Shown: positions 1-6,345, numbered from the stretch's first letter. The stretch: 6,596 nt of DNA from Phycisphaerae bacterium (GCA_013044065.1 JABEVA010000318.1:1-6596); one strand, 5' to 3'. The notes: a model not told the origin generated them from the letters alone. Numbers and translations: made by a program.

Positions 1-42
1 GGGTTGTTGATGGGTGCGGGGGGCGGCGCGCGACGCGGTTAA
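1..42 (+). CDS. 3' end of an upstream gene, possibly a DUF883/YqjD-like membrane protein
   Basis: Frame 1 is open from the first base to a TAA at 40-42 and reads GLLMGAGGGARRG. The stop lies 19 bases before the next start, so the two genes probably share an operon. A short Gly/Leu hydrophobic stretch followed by terminal arginines is how many DUF883 (YqjD/ElaB) ribosome- and membrane-associated proteins end, and genes of that family often sit directly upstream of YqjE-like genes, as here. Only 13 residues are visible, so the family is an inference from tail and context. The coding call itself rests on the open frame and spacing. Confidence 0.4.
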   Translation, partial: GLLMGAGGGARRG

Positions 43-61
43 ACTAAAATGAGGTTGGGCC

Positions 62-472
62 ATGACTGACGAACCTGCATCTGGACAACATTCGCCCTGG
101 CCCGATACCGGTAGTCAGCCTCAGGCTGCGGGGAGCGCTACGTTCAAGAGTCTGATGTCGAAACTGCTTCGACTCTTCGAGATTCAGAGCCATCTCATCG
201 GCCTGCGCTTTGCCTTAACCATGCGTGAGGTCCTTTTGACGGCCATGCTGGTGGTGGGTGGAGTTTTGCTGTTGCTGCTGGGGCTGGTCTTTCTTTATGT
301 GGCGGTGTTCAAGGGGTTGCTGCTGGTGATGGGGCCGATTGAGGTGTGTCTGATTTTTGCGGCGTTTCACATGCTCGGGGCGCTGGTGATACTGCTGATG
401 ATTCAGAGCCGACGCAAATCGGTCGGCACCACTGCCGCTACGCCGGCGGCCAATTCTGGAGGCTCGCGATGA
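62..472 (+). CDS. Phage holin family / YqjE-like two-helix membrane protein
   Basis: The 136-residue protein has a polar, Pro/Gly/Ser-rich N-terminus (1-25), an amphipathic basic stretch (about 28-57) and two hydrophobic segments (about 58-82 and 92-115). They are separated by a short loop containing GPIE, and a basic Ser/Thr/Ala tail follows. This size and topology match the Holin-X / YqjE family (Pfam PF07332), inner-membrane proteins of unclear function that are usually chromosomal and not true lysis holins. The ATG at 62 has a weak upstream GAGG at 51-54; the ATG at 49 runs into a stop after a few codons. The gene overlaps the next by four bases (ATGA, 469-472), so translation is probably coupled. 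The family call comes from topology and neighbourhood, without a diagnostic motif. Confidence 0.7.
   Translation: MTDEPASGQHSPWPDTGSQPQAAGSATFKSLMSKLLRLFEIQSHLIGLRFALTMREVLLTAMLVVGGVLLLLLGLVFLYVAVFKGLLLVMGPIEVCLIFAAFHMLGALVILLMIQSRRKSVGTTAATPAANSGGSR
458..462 (+). promoter_or_regulatory. Shine-Dalgarno site that sets the start at 469
   Basis: GGAGG lies six bases before the ATG at 469. The open frame extends back to a possible start at 346, inside the preceding gene. This strong site and the ATGA overlap with that gene's stop make 469 the better start. Confidence 0.75.
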
Positions 473-927
473 CACTGGAAGAGCAAATTCTGAATCTGGA
501 AAATCAGCGGGAGATGTGTCTGGACGAACTTGAAGTTGAAATTCATGCAGGCATGCACCACTTACGGCAGCGCTGGTCGCCGGTACGCTTTGTCAGACGG
601 CATCTGGTTTCGTCCATTGCTACGGCGGGAATCGCCGGGATTTTAGTGCCGTGGCTGGCGGCGTGGAGAGCAGGCAAGGCTGGGCCGTTTGGCCACGCAT
701 CCGGGAAGGTCGAGGAACGCAGGACCAATCCTGGCACCTCATCGGACCCACCAGGCTCCCAAGCTGACCCGGAGGTATCGCCGCGTGGGTCGGCTGGAGG
801 GCTTTTGTCCGCAGTTGTGCGTACCGCGGTGGTGGAAGTGGCATCGCGTGTGGATGTACCCGGATTAATTTCGCGTTTTTTCAAGAAGCCGGAAAAGCCT
901 GAAAATCCGGACGAAAACGATGGCTGA
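469..927 (+). CDS. Hypothetical membrane-anchored protein, third gene of the YqjE-like operon
   Basis: I do not recognise a family. The 152-residue product starts with a Glu/Leu-rich helix (about 2-35) that could form a short coiled coil. A basic patch containing RFVRRH (40-45) follows, then one hydrophobic segment (about 46-66). Residues 70-108 are a polar, Gly/Pro/Ser-rich linker. Residues 110-138 form a second amphipathic stretch (SAVVRTAVVEVASRV, then a basic RFFKK), and the tail is acidic and Pro/Asn/Glu-rich. The basic patch before a small-residue helix recalls DUF883/YqjD-type proteins, and its place after a YqjE-like gene is the position of yqjK, but no homology can be shown here. The start has a strong GGAGG at 458-462. 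The last eight bases overlap the start of the DinB-like gene. Confidence 0.65.
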   Translation: MTLEEQILNLENQREMCLDELEVEIHAGMHHLRQRWSPVRFVRRHLVSSIATAGIAGILVPWLAAWRAGKAGPFGHASGKVEERRTNPGTSSDPPGSQADPEVSPRGSAGGLLSAVVRTAVVEVASRVDVPGLISRFFKKPEKPENPDENDG

Positions 928-1440
928 GTTATCCGCGAATTCTTATTATCGGTTCCTTCCCCAGTTGATGGATTTTATGCTCTGGGCGACCGGCGGGTGA
1001 TGGGTGCCGCCGCTGTCATCGCCGAGACGCCATACTACGCCGCCCGGGACTTTTCCGCCGGATCGCTGCATAAGTTGTTGGTACATGCCATGGCTGCCCA
1101 GTGGGTCTGGTTGTCCCGGTGGCGGGGAGGTTCTATTTACCGGTTGCAAGACGTTCCGGATTATCCCACCCGAGAGAGCCTGCTGACGCGATGGCCTATG
1201 GTGCATGAGGAGTTGGCGACGTTCCTGCGTGCCCAAACACCTCAGACCTTGGAAGGGCCATTAGCCTATCGTAACAACCGCAGGGACTCCGTTACGCTGC
1301 CGCTGGGAGAGTTGATCCTGCATTGTCTGGATCATGGCACGTATCACCGTGGGCAAATCAATTCCATGATCAAACTGGCGGGTGGTACGCCGGTATCGTT
1401 GAATTACTATCAATTCAGTTTGGAAAATCCGGCGTGGTAG
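920..1440 (+). pseudogene. DinB/YfiT-like metal-dependent protein with an apparent one-base frameshift
   Basis: Two frames together give a DinB-family (DinB/YfiT four-helix bundle) protein of about 173 residues, a normal length. ATG 920 opens 26 codons ending LMDFMLWATGG, a typical first DinB helix, then hits TGA at 998-1000. The next frame continues from 997 as VMGAAAVIAETPYYAARDF, then GSLHKLLVHAMAAQ and HCLDHGTYHRGQI. Putative metal-ligand histidines are 56, 139 and 143 in the joined protein, matching the family's three-His pattern. The family includes bacillithiol and mycothiol S-transferases and damage-inducible proteins of unknown substrate. One base appears to be missing near 992-999. 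This could be a sequencing error, a true mutation or recoding. Alternatively the stop and the ATG at 1000 overlap (TGATG), so reinitiation could yield a protein lacking the first helix (997 or 1000 to 1440). The start overlaps the preceding gene by eight bases. Confidence 0.75.
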
Positions 1441-1580
1441 AGCCGGGACTCTCATCACGCCAGCCACCCGTGCCTGACTGCGGGGGTGAAGGGCTTTGTG
1501 GGGGGGGGCGTTTGCCCATGGCGAACAAGGGTTTTGGCAGTAGAAAGAATTAGCGCCATGGTGGCCAAGGTCAACCGGCG

Positions 1581-2309
1581 TCATGATGGGATGCGCCGGC
1601 GGTGTTCGATGCTGCCGTCAAGATTGGCCACCAAAATCTCGTGGGCCATGTTCAGGAAAATACCGGTTTCGATGATACCGGGAATATAATGCAGTTGGAG
1701 GTCCAATTCTTCAGGGTCATTTAAGTGATGTGGTGGGGGGCCGAAGACGGCGTGCAGGATGGGATTGCCGTTGTCGGTTAAGAATAGGCTTCCGTCGGGT
1801 CGGCGGCGGGTCTGGACGGTAGCACCCATGGAGGTAAGTTTGCGGCTGATGACGGGCAGGGCGAAGGCGACCACTTCCAAAAAGACGGGAAACTTCGCCC
1901 CCAGCCGCGGCACCAATTTTTCCTGACCGACCAAGATGATGATTCTTGCCGCCATGGAGGCGATGAGTTTTTCCCGCAGTAGATCGCCGCCACCGCCCTT
2001 AAGCAAATTCAGGTTGGGGTCTACTTCGTCGGCACCATCCACGGCCAGATCAAGAATGTTGATCTGCTCGAGTGTTCCCAGCGGTACACCGCTGTTGTGC
2101 GCAACTTGTGCGGTGGCTTCCGATGTCGGGATGCCGACGATGTTCAGGGACTCGGCGTGAATTCTTTGGCCCAAGGCGCGGACAAAAGCGTGGGCGGCTC
2201 GTCCGCTGCCCAAACCGACGCGCTGGCCGGGGCGAATCATTTGGGCAGCGCGCATCGCAATTTTTTCAAGCTGCTGTGGGGTTGCAGTGGGTGCGGATGG
2301 TTGGTTCAT
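1581..2309 (-). CDS. rpiA: Ribose-5-phosphate isomerase A
   Basis: This 242-residue cytosolic enzyme interconverts ribose 5-phosphate and ribulose 5-phosphate in the non-oxidative pentose phosphate pathway. The family landmarks are present in order: GLGSG phosphate loop (32-36), PTSEAT (61-66), DGADEVDP (91-98), LLKGGGGDLLREK (102-114), EKLVPRLG (130-137), TDNGNPIL (178-185) and IPGIIETGIF (209-218). Residues D91, D94, K104, E113 and K131 sit at a constant offset of ten from the E. coli active-site residues D81, D84, K94, E103 and K121, so the enzyme should be functional. The frame stays open upstream to 2573, but that extension looks non-coding. The ATG at 2309 has AAGGA at a five-base spacing, and the length matches the family. 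The gene converges on the DinB operon and appears to have its own promoter at 2389-2417. Confidence 0.95.
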   Translation of the reverse strand: MNQPSAPTATPQQLEKIAMRAAQMIRPGQRVGLGSGRAAHAFVRALGQRIHAESLNIVGIPTSEATAQVAHNSGVPLGTLEQINILDLAVDGADEVDPNLNLLKGGGGDLLREKLIASMAARIIILVGQEKLVPRLGAKFPVFLEVVAFALPVISRKLTSMGATVQTRRRPDGSLFLTDNGNPILHAVFGPPPHHLNDPEELDLQLHYIPGIIETGIFLNMAHEILVANLDGSIEHRRRIPS

Positions 2310-2314
2310 AAAAT

Positions 2315-2319
2315 TCCTT
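2315..2319 (-). promoter_or_regulatory. Ribosome binding site fixing the rpiA start
   Basis: On the minus strand AAGGA is followed by five bases (ATTTT) and then the ATG at 2309. This supports starting rpiA here and not at the upstream in-frame start at 2573. Confidence 0.8.
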
Positions 2320-2388
2320 TTTAGCGGCGACGCGATTGCCCAAGAAACTCTTGCGTTGTCGTGTGTGCGGTTGAGCCAGGCGGAAAAG

Positions 2389-2417
2389 ATTATCCATGGC
2401 CAGGGGGTATTTGCCAA
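2389..2417 (-). promoter_or_regulatory. Probable sigma70-type promoter of rpiA
   Basis: On the minus strand there is a -35 box TTGGCA (2412-2417; five of six to TTGACA), a 17-base spacer and a -10 box GATAAT (2389-2394; five of six to TATAAT). Transcription would begin near 2382, giving a leader of roughly 70 bases before the ATG at 2309. It is assigned by eye and untested. Confidence 0.55.
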
Positions 2418-2740
2418 GGCCAGAAGATTTTGGAAAAAGCCTCGGCGGGTTGGCCGGAACTTGTGGCCGGGCCTAAATCCCCCTCGGAGCCTGTCCGAAT
2501 AATATCTTTCAGCCACCGAGTAAATTTTCCGCCGGGCCCTTGATAGCGGCTTAGAATCTCGCCCGTGTACCATTTTATTTCTGCCAGATGAAAAAATGCG
2601 GCCAAATGTCCTGCCGGTGGCCTTGGCACTGCGGCCCCCGGTGGTTTTCCCGCCCGTAGTCGTTCACGGGCCTGAAGGAAGAAGCAAGGGTGTGGGTTTT
2701 CCCGCGAGGTGATTGCTGATGGTTTGGTGAAGAAATCCAA
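2390..2740 (-). CDS. Doubtful orphan open frame upstream of rpiA
   Basis: The frame is open from 2851 down to a TAA at 2390-2392, but the only start in its upstream part is a TTG at 2740 with no ribosome binding site. A GTG also occurs further in. Reading from the TTG gives 116 residues; the middle (AAFFHLAEIKWYTGEILSRY, then GGKFTRWLKDIIR) looks amphipathic and protein-like. No family is recognised. Its last codons overlap the rpiA promoter. It may be a remnant of a decayed gene or chance. The rest of 2310-3027 shows no convincing gene on either strand, only a small hairpin at 2831-2844 (CGGCC, GAGA loop, GGCCG). Confidence 0.2.
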   Translation of the reverse strand: MDFFTKPSAITSRENPHPCFFLQARERLRAGKPPGAAVPRPPAGHLAAFFHLAEIKWYTGEILSRYQGPGGKFTRWLKDIIRTGSEGDLGPATSSGQPAEAFSKIFWPWQIPPGHG

Positions 2741-3027
2741 AGACGCTGCGTTGTTGCTGATATCCGGATTTGCCCTTGCGTCGTCCCAGGGGGGAAAATT
2801 ACCTGTGCTTTGGCTTATTGTGGGGCTGACCGGCCGAGAGGCCGTGAACGGTTACCATTCCGGTTTGGAGCGTCTAATGATGCGGGACTTAATGCCGATC
2901 GGCTGCGGACGTTGGTAGGTTCTCTGGCGATGGCAGCGGCAGGCGTTGGCGTTGCGTTACTGCGGGTGTGTGATGATGTCGGGGGGACTGGCGGCCCGCG
3001 CGGCGGGTGATACGCGGGACGGCACGG

Positions 3028-3582
3028 TTATTCCGCAAAGCGGGGGCGAATCCAGATGGAGCCGGGGGGATGCGTGCCGGAGCGATCATGTAACTGGAGT
3101 TGCAAAACGCTGCTGGATTGCTCCACCACCTGGGCCGTGCGATTGATATTAAACGTATGCGGATTGGCCAGCGGGGTCAACATGCCGGGGGCGGCCGACT
3201 GGCCTTCAAAATACAGCGTTGCGTGGGCCACCAGCAAAGCCGGAACTGGGGCGTCCGGGGCGAGGCGCAGTTCATATTGACCGGGGCGCTGGATAAACGG
3301 ATGCAGGTCCAATTCCAATAACACCTGTCCATCAGACCAGTTCTGGGCGGACCACTGGCCGGAGGAATGCCATTCATCCACAGCCGGGGCGACTTGCGTA
3401 TAGGGATCATGGGTGAATTGCTCGACGTGGATTTTGGCTGGAATAGGGCGGTTGTCGGAAAATGTGGCGGGGTTTTGCAATCTTGATTGCTTTTTTGATT
3501 GAGGGGGGTGACAGGCGGGATTTAAGTGGTATACTGTATTTGGTTTTGGTTTGTGGCACTGGTTCCTTTTTGGGGATGGCAT
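3028..3582 (-). CDS. Truncated beta-rich domain, resembling a C-terminal module of secreted glycosidases
   Basis: From about 3480 to the TAA at 3028-3030 the minus strand has strongly coding composition, encoding roughly 150 residues. Protein features include VDEWHSSGQWSAQNWSDGQ, LELDLHPFIQRPGQYELRL, LYFEG, TFNINRTAQVVEQSS and a final GSIWIRPRF. The alternating pattern suggests a beta-sandwich. The PGQYE, FNINRTAQ and G-x-I-W-I-R-P elements remind me of the C-terminal domain of some alpha-L-fucosidase-like (GH29) proteins; this is a recollection and not a verified match. The ATG at 3582 would add about 34 basic, Pro/Gln-rich residues that look non-coding, and it has no ribosome binding site. 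A TTG at 3480 is the only other upstream choice. No catalytic module or signal peptide is encoded, so this is probably the 3' remnant of a longer gene, though a small standalone protein remains possible. Confidence 0.5.
   Translation of the reverse strand: MPSPKRNQCHKPKPNTVYHLNPACHPPQSKKQSRLQNPATFSDNRPIPAKIHVEQFTHDPYTQVAPAVDEWHSSGQWSAQNWSDGQVLLELDLHPFIQRPGQYELRLAPDAPVPALLVAHATLYFEGQSAAPGMLTPLANPHTFNINRTAQVVEQSSSVLQLQLHDRSGTHPPGSIWIRPRFAE
3508..3535 (+). promoter_or_regulatory. Candidate sigma70-type promoter for the PEP-CTERM gene
   Basis: GTGACA (3508-3513; five of six to TTGACA) and TATACT (3530-3535; five of six to TATAAT) are separated by 16 bases. Transcription from about 3542 would give a leader of roughly 210 bases ahead of the start at 3754. 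The sequence just downstream (about 3536-3610) is unusually rich in G and T. It is assigned by eye only. Confidence 0.45.
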
Positions 3583-3662
3583 GGCGTTGGCTGGTGGATT
3601 TTGATAGGCCAGTGGAATGTGTACGGACTTGTGCGCGTGCTATTGTTGCAAGGAGTTAAACG

Positions 3663-3725
3663 GTGTTTCAGGCGAGGCTGCTTGCCATGCGGTTTAGGGC
3701 GGGACAGCGAATCGCGGTGAGATAG
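3663..3725 (+). CDS. Possible 20-residue leader peptide
   Basis: A perfect AAGGAG (3650-3655) precedes a GTG at 3663 by seven bases. The frame encodes VFQARLLAMRFRAGQRIAVR and ends in TAG at 3723-3725, 28 bases before the start of the PEP-CTERM gene. The peptide is short and basic with four scattered arginines and no residue run of the kind used in amino-acid attenuators. The strong binding site is better than expected for a meaningless ORF, so translational coupling or leader control of the downstream gene is plausible but unproven. The site could instead be fortuitous. Confidence 0.3.
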   Translation: MFQARLLAMRFRAGQRIAVR

Positions 3726-3743
3726 TAAGCACATTTTAAAAAT

Positions 3744-3748
3744 GGAGA
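3744..3748 (+). promoter_or_regulatory. Shine-Dalgarno site that decides the PEP-CTERM gene start
   Basis: GGAGA lies five bases before the ATG at 3754. The frame has an earlier ATG at 3742, but the binding site lies inside that ATG's first codons, and nothing like it precedes 3742. The start is therefore placed at 3754. Confidence 0.7.
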
Positions 3749-3753
3749 ATGTC

Positions 3754-6330
3754 ATGCTTACCAAGGGTGCGAAAAAGGCCAAGAAAAGCTCGGTGTTTCA
3801 TGGTATGGGCGCGGCGGTGTTGGCGGCGGATCCAGCCCATACGTTGGCCCGTCGCAATGTTCTTGGGACTCTCGTTGCGGCTGGCTTGGCGGCAAGTCTG
3901 CCAGGGCGTAGCTTCGCCGACATCGTGGCACCCACGGCTAACGCCGCGACCACAAGCGGGGCCACGGGCACCGCCAGCGTGGGCGGATATTTAACGGTTT
4001 ACGCACCGGTTGTGACTGGCGCAAACGGTGCCACTGGTGAGAATGGCGGCGGTGCAACCGCCACAAATGCGGCTACTGGCGAGGCGACGGACAGCCTTAA
4101 ACTTTTTCAGATGGCGGAGGCAGGAAACGGCGGATCGGGCGACGGCACCGTTCCGCCCGGAGCCGGCGGCGCGGCGTTCAGCAGCCTTTCTTTTCCGGTC
4201 GCTGGCCAAGCCGTTCTTCCACAAGGTCAGTTGGTTCTCGGTAGCCGCAGTGTCGGCGGCAATGGAGGAGAAATAACCGCCTCAAGCGGCTCCGGGGGTA
4301 CCGGAGGCTACGCGTTTTCGTCATCTAACGCGGTTCTCTCATCAACGACTTACTCCAACGTAGGGGCGGCGGCAACGGGTGGGACCGGCGGTTACGGCAG
4401 CGGCGGGGCCGACGGCGGTGTGGGTGGAAATGCCAAAATTCTGCTCTCCGGCAAGCTTACCGGAATAGGCAGCGGCACCTACCTGACATTGAAGCCCTTT
4501 GTTAATGAGCCAGGGGCCAGCGATAATACTGTGGAAGGCGGAAGAGGGGGGTCGATCCAAGGGGGCACGACAGCCACGACAGCTGGCATGGGAGGATCGG
4601 CCACGGGATCAGCCAGTGGCGAAACCACCAACGGAGCTCCACTGTACATTGAAATGAAAGTCGAGGGCGGTTACGGCGGAAACGTGTTGTACCAGCCGGG
4701 AGCCGTCGGCAATGGTGGAGCGGGAGGTTTGGCCACGGTTGGGTCTGTTTCCGGCGTTTCCGACAGCGGTTACGTTCATGTCGATGCCCTGGTTGAAGGG
4801 GGCGCGGGCGGAAACGGTCCGTCAGACGGTTTCTCGGCAGGGAATGGCGGCAATGGCGCAGCCGCCACACTGGCGTCGAATGCCGTCAGCGGCAGTACCG
4901 TCGGGACGCTCAACCTCCAGCAACAGGCCCTCGGTGGAGCGGGCGGTGCCACGTCCGTCGGCACGGCCGGGGTCGGTGGCGCGGGGTCAAGTACGCTCGT
5001 GGTTGGTGCCACCACACTTACGCAAACCCCCGCGACTCTCAAGATCATGTCGGTTGGCTTCGGTGGTAACGGTGGCCAAACGTACGGTACACAGGGCATC
5101 GCCGGCGATGGTGGATACGGACAGGCCATGGCAGCGGAATCTGGTGTTAACACGACCGTTGAGGTCTCGGCGACCGCAGCCGGCGGCGTCGGTGGCCTTG
5201 TCGACGACAACCTTGGCAATGGCGGAAATGGTGGCTCGGCCAGCGCGACCGCATCGGCCCAGAATCCGGGAGACGTTGGTGCCGTCACTCTGTATTCCAG
5301 TGCGACGGCTGGTGTCGGCGGAACGCCATGCCTAGGAATCAACAACGTTCCGAACGGATCGGTGATTCGGTCAGGCGGAAACGGCGGCAACGCCAAAGCA
5401 GTGGGTACCGCGACCGGTGCCGGTGCCGTCAACGTGACGGTGTCCGCCGGTGGCGGGTCTGGCGGCAGTCCTGCGGCGGCTAATACGGCGACCCCTGGCA
5501 ACGGGGGTAGCGCGACGGCCTCCGCCAGCGGTGTGAGCACTGGAGGGGCAGTTAACGTCCAATCCGTAGCTAACGGCGGGGTTGGCCCCACATGGGGAAC
5601 CGGGCTGGCCGACGCCACGGGTTCCGGTACCAGTGGACAGGTGGTGGCCAGCGCCAGTTCTGGGCAATTCGGCGTCACGGGTGTCTCGGCGACGGCGTCC
5701 ACATCAGTTTTTACCGGTTCGGCATTCCGAACCGAGGCCTTCGCCAGTGACGGCATAGCGAGGGCGGAACCGTCGATGGCCAGCGGCATGAACGCGGTGG
5801 CTTATGTCGCCAGCCAGCCGCTATCCACTGGGAACCTCGGTAACGTGACGCTTGCGGTAAGCTCGGCCGGGGCGCAACAGGCTACGTACATCGCCATGGT
5901 GGGATGGGATTTTGTGCCGCAAAATTCCGCGGCTACCTCCGCAGCCCTGGACAATTTGATCCTCCATTTCGACGGAGCGACAGCCACCGGCAGCGGAACT
6001 GTGTCATTCATTATGGGGGATGGTTCACAGCGCATACTTTTTAACGGCGGCCTACAGGATGCCACATTCAGCCAAGCCGCTTCCTATTTCCAAAATCGGA
6101 CACTACGGCTTGGCTCCTTGGACAGCATCAGCGGAACATTCGAGCCGAATGGAGTTGGGTTTCTGTACGACTTGGGGTTCGAGTTGCAAGTGACGATGGA
6201 TACCGCTGGCTCAAGTTTTGATCCCATTTTCACGGTCAGCAACGAGCCAACGCCCGAACCGGGGGCTCTGGGGTTGCTGGCAGCGGGCGGCTTGGGCGTG
6301 CTGTTTTTGAAGCGACGGCGAACGGTGTAG
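3754..6330 (+). CDS. Gly/Ala-rich repeat protein with PEP-CTERM sorting domain
   Basis: This 858-residue exported protein has five parts. Residues 1-55 are a long basic n-region, a twin-arginine-like ARRNVLG motif (32-38), a hydrophobic stretch and a probable cleavage site after SFA (55). Residues 56-294 are irregular Gly/Ala/Ser/Thr sequence with GGNGG and GGTGG clusters. Residues 295-640 contain eight repeats. Residues 641-831 form a non-repetitive domain with aromatic and charged residues that looks globular. Residues 832-858 are the sorting tail: PEP (834-836), a hydrophobic helix and KRRR. PEP-CTERM proteins are recognised by an exosortase and usually go to the cell surface or extracellular matrix, often together with exopolysaccharide; no exosortase gene lies in this window. 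A structural or adhesive role is an inference from composition. Only one cysteine is present. No enzymatic motif is seen. The gene is flanked by a leader region upstream and a hairpin downstream, so it appears monocistronic. Confidence 0.9.
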   Translation: MLTKGAKKAKKSSVFHGMGAAVLAADPAHTLARRNVLGTLVAAGLAASLPGRSFADIVAPTANAATTSGATGTASVGGYLTVYAPVVTGANGATGENGGGATATNAATGEATDSLKLFQMAEAGNGGSGDGTVPPGAGGAAFSSLSFPVAGQAVLPQGQLVLGSRSVGGNGGEITASSGSGGTGGYAFSSSNAVLSSTTYSNVGAAATGGTGGYGSGGADGGVGGNAKILLSGKLTGIGSGTYLTLKPFVNEPGASDNTVEGGRGGSIQGGTTATTAGMGGSATGSASGETTNGAPLYIEMKVEGGYGGNVLYQPGAVGNGGAGGLATVGSVSGVSDSGYVHVDALVEGGAGGNGPSDGFSAGNGGNGAAATLASNAVSGSTVGTLNLQQQALGGAGGATSVGTAGVGGAGSSTLVVGATTLTQTPATLKIMSVGFGGNGGQTYGTQGIAGDGGYGQAMAAESGVNTTVEVSATAAGGVGGLVDDNLGNGGNGGSASATASAQNPGDVGAVTLYSSATAGVGGTPCLGINNVPNGSVIRSGGNGGNAKAVGTATGAGAVNVTVSAGGGSGGSPAAANTATPGNGGSATASASGVSTGGAVNVQSVANGGVGPTWGTGLADATGSGTSGQVVASASSGQFGVTGVSATASTSVFTGSAFRTEAFASDGIARAEPSMASGMNAVAYVASQPLSTGNLGNVTLAVSSAGAQQATYIAMVGWDFVPQNSAATSAALDNLILHFDGATATGSGTVSFIMGDGSQRILFNGGLQDATFSQAASYFQNRTLRLGSLDSISGTFEPNGVGFLYDLGFELQVTMDTAGSSFDPIFTVSNEPTPEPGALGLLAAGGLGVLFLKRRRTV
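4636..5673 (+). repeat. Eight degenerate protein-coding repeats of 41-48 residues
   Basis: Units start at 4636, 4771, 4906, 5032, 5155, 5281, 5425 and 5548 and are 45, 45, 42, 41, 42, 48, 41 and 42 residues long. Most units open with a short alternating strand (for example TVEVSATA, AVNVTVSA, AVTLYSSA), followed by a GGxGG cluster, a variable loop, a second Gly cluster (such as GNGGNG or PGNGGSA) and an Ala/Ser/Thr alternating strand ending in a Gly turn. Unit 8 is the most diverged and lacks a clear second cluster. The DNA repeats are diverged, so this is an old protein-level repeat and not a recent tandem duplication. Confidence 0.75.
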
Positions 6331-6345
6331 GCCAATAAAATAGCT

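Noticed and set aside
346..468. Upstream in-frame start for the 469-927 gene
   Set aside because: It lies inside the Holin-X-like gene in another frame. The GGAGG at 458-462 and the ATGA overlap support 469.
1500..1517. Run of nine G followed by GGGC-GTTT-GCCC as a terminator between the converging genes
   Set aside because: The stem is only four pairs with no T tract. The G run is noted as a place where base calls may be unreliable.
1086..2400. Several CCATGG palindromes (near 1088, 1516, 1556, 1827, 1952 and 2395)
   Set aside because: Most fall inside codons of unrelated genes with no regular spacing. The excess is modest and explained by GCC-ATG-G type codon pairs.
2310..2573. N-terminal extension of RpiA by 88 residues in the same frame
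   Set aside because: It is basic and unlike any RpiA, crosses the probable rpiA promoter and has no binding site, while the ATG at 2309 has AAGGA and gives normal family length.
3526..3720. Trp-rich hydrophobic 64-codon frame on the plus strand
   Set aside because: It starts at the -10 region of the promoter candidate, has no binding site, and its Trp/Val/Phe/Gly bias follows directly from the G/T-rich DNA.
4776..5789. A 337-codon open frame on the minus strand, Pro/Ala/Thr-rich
   Set aside because: It is the mirror of the Gly/Ala/Val-rich repeats. Gly (GGN) and Ala (GCN) codons read in antisense give Pro (CCN) and Ala/Gly-type codons without stops, so a long frame is expected by chance.
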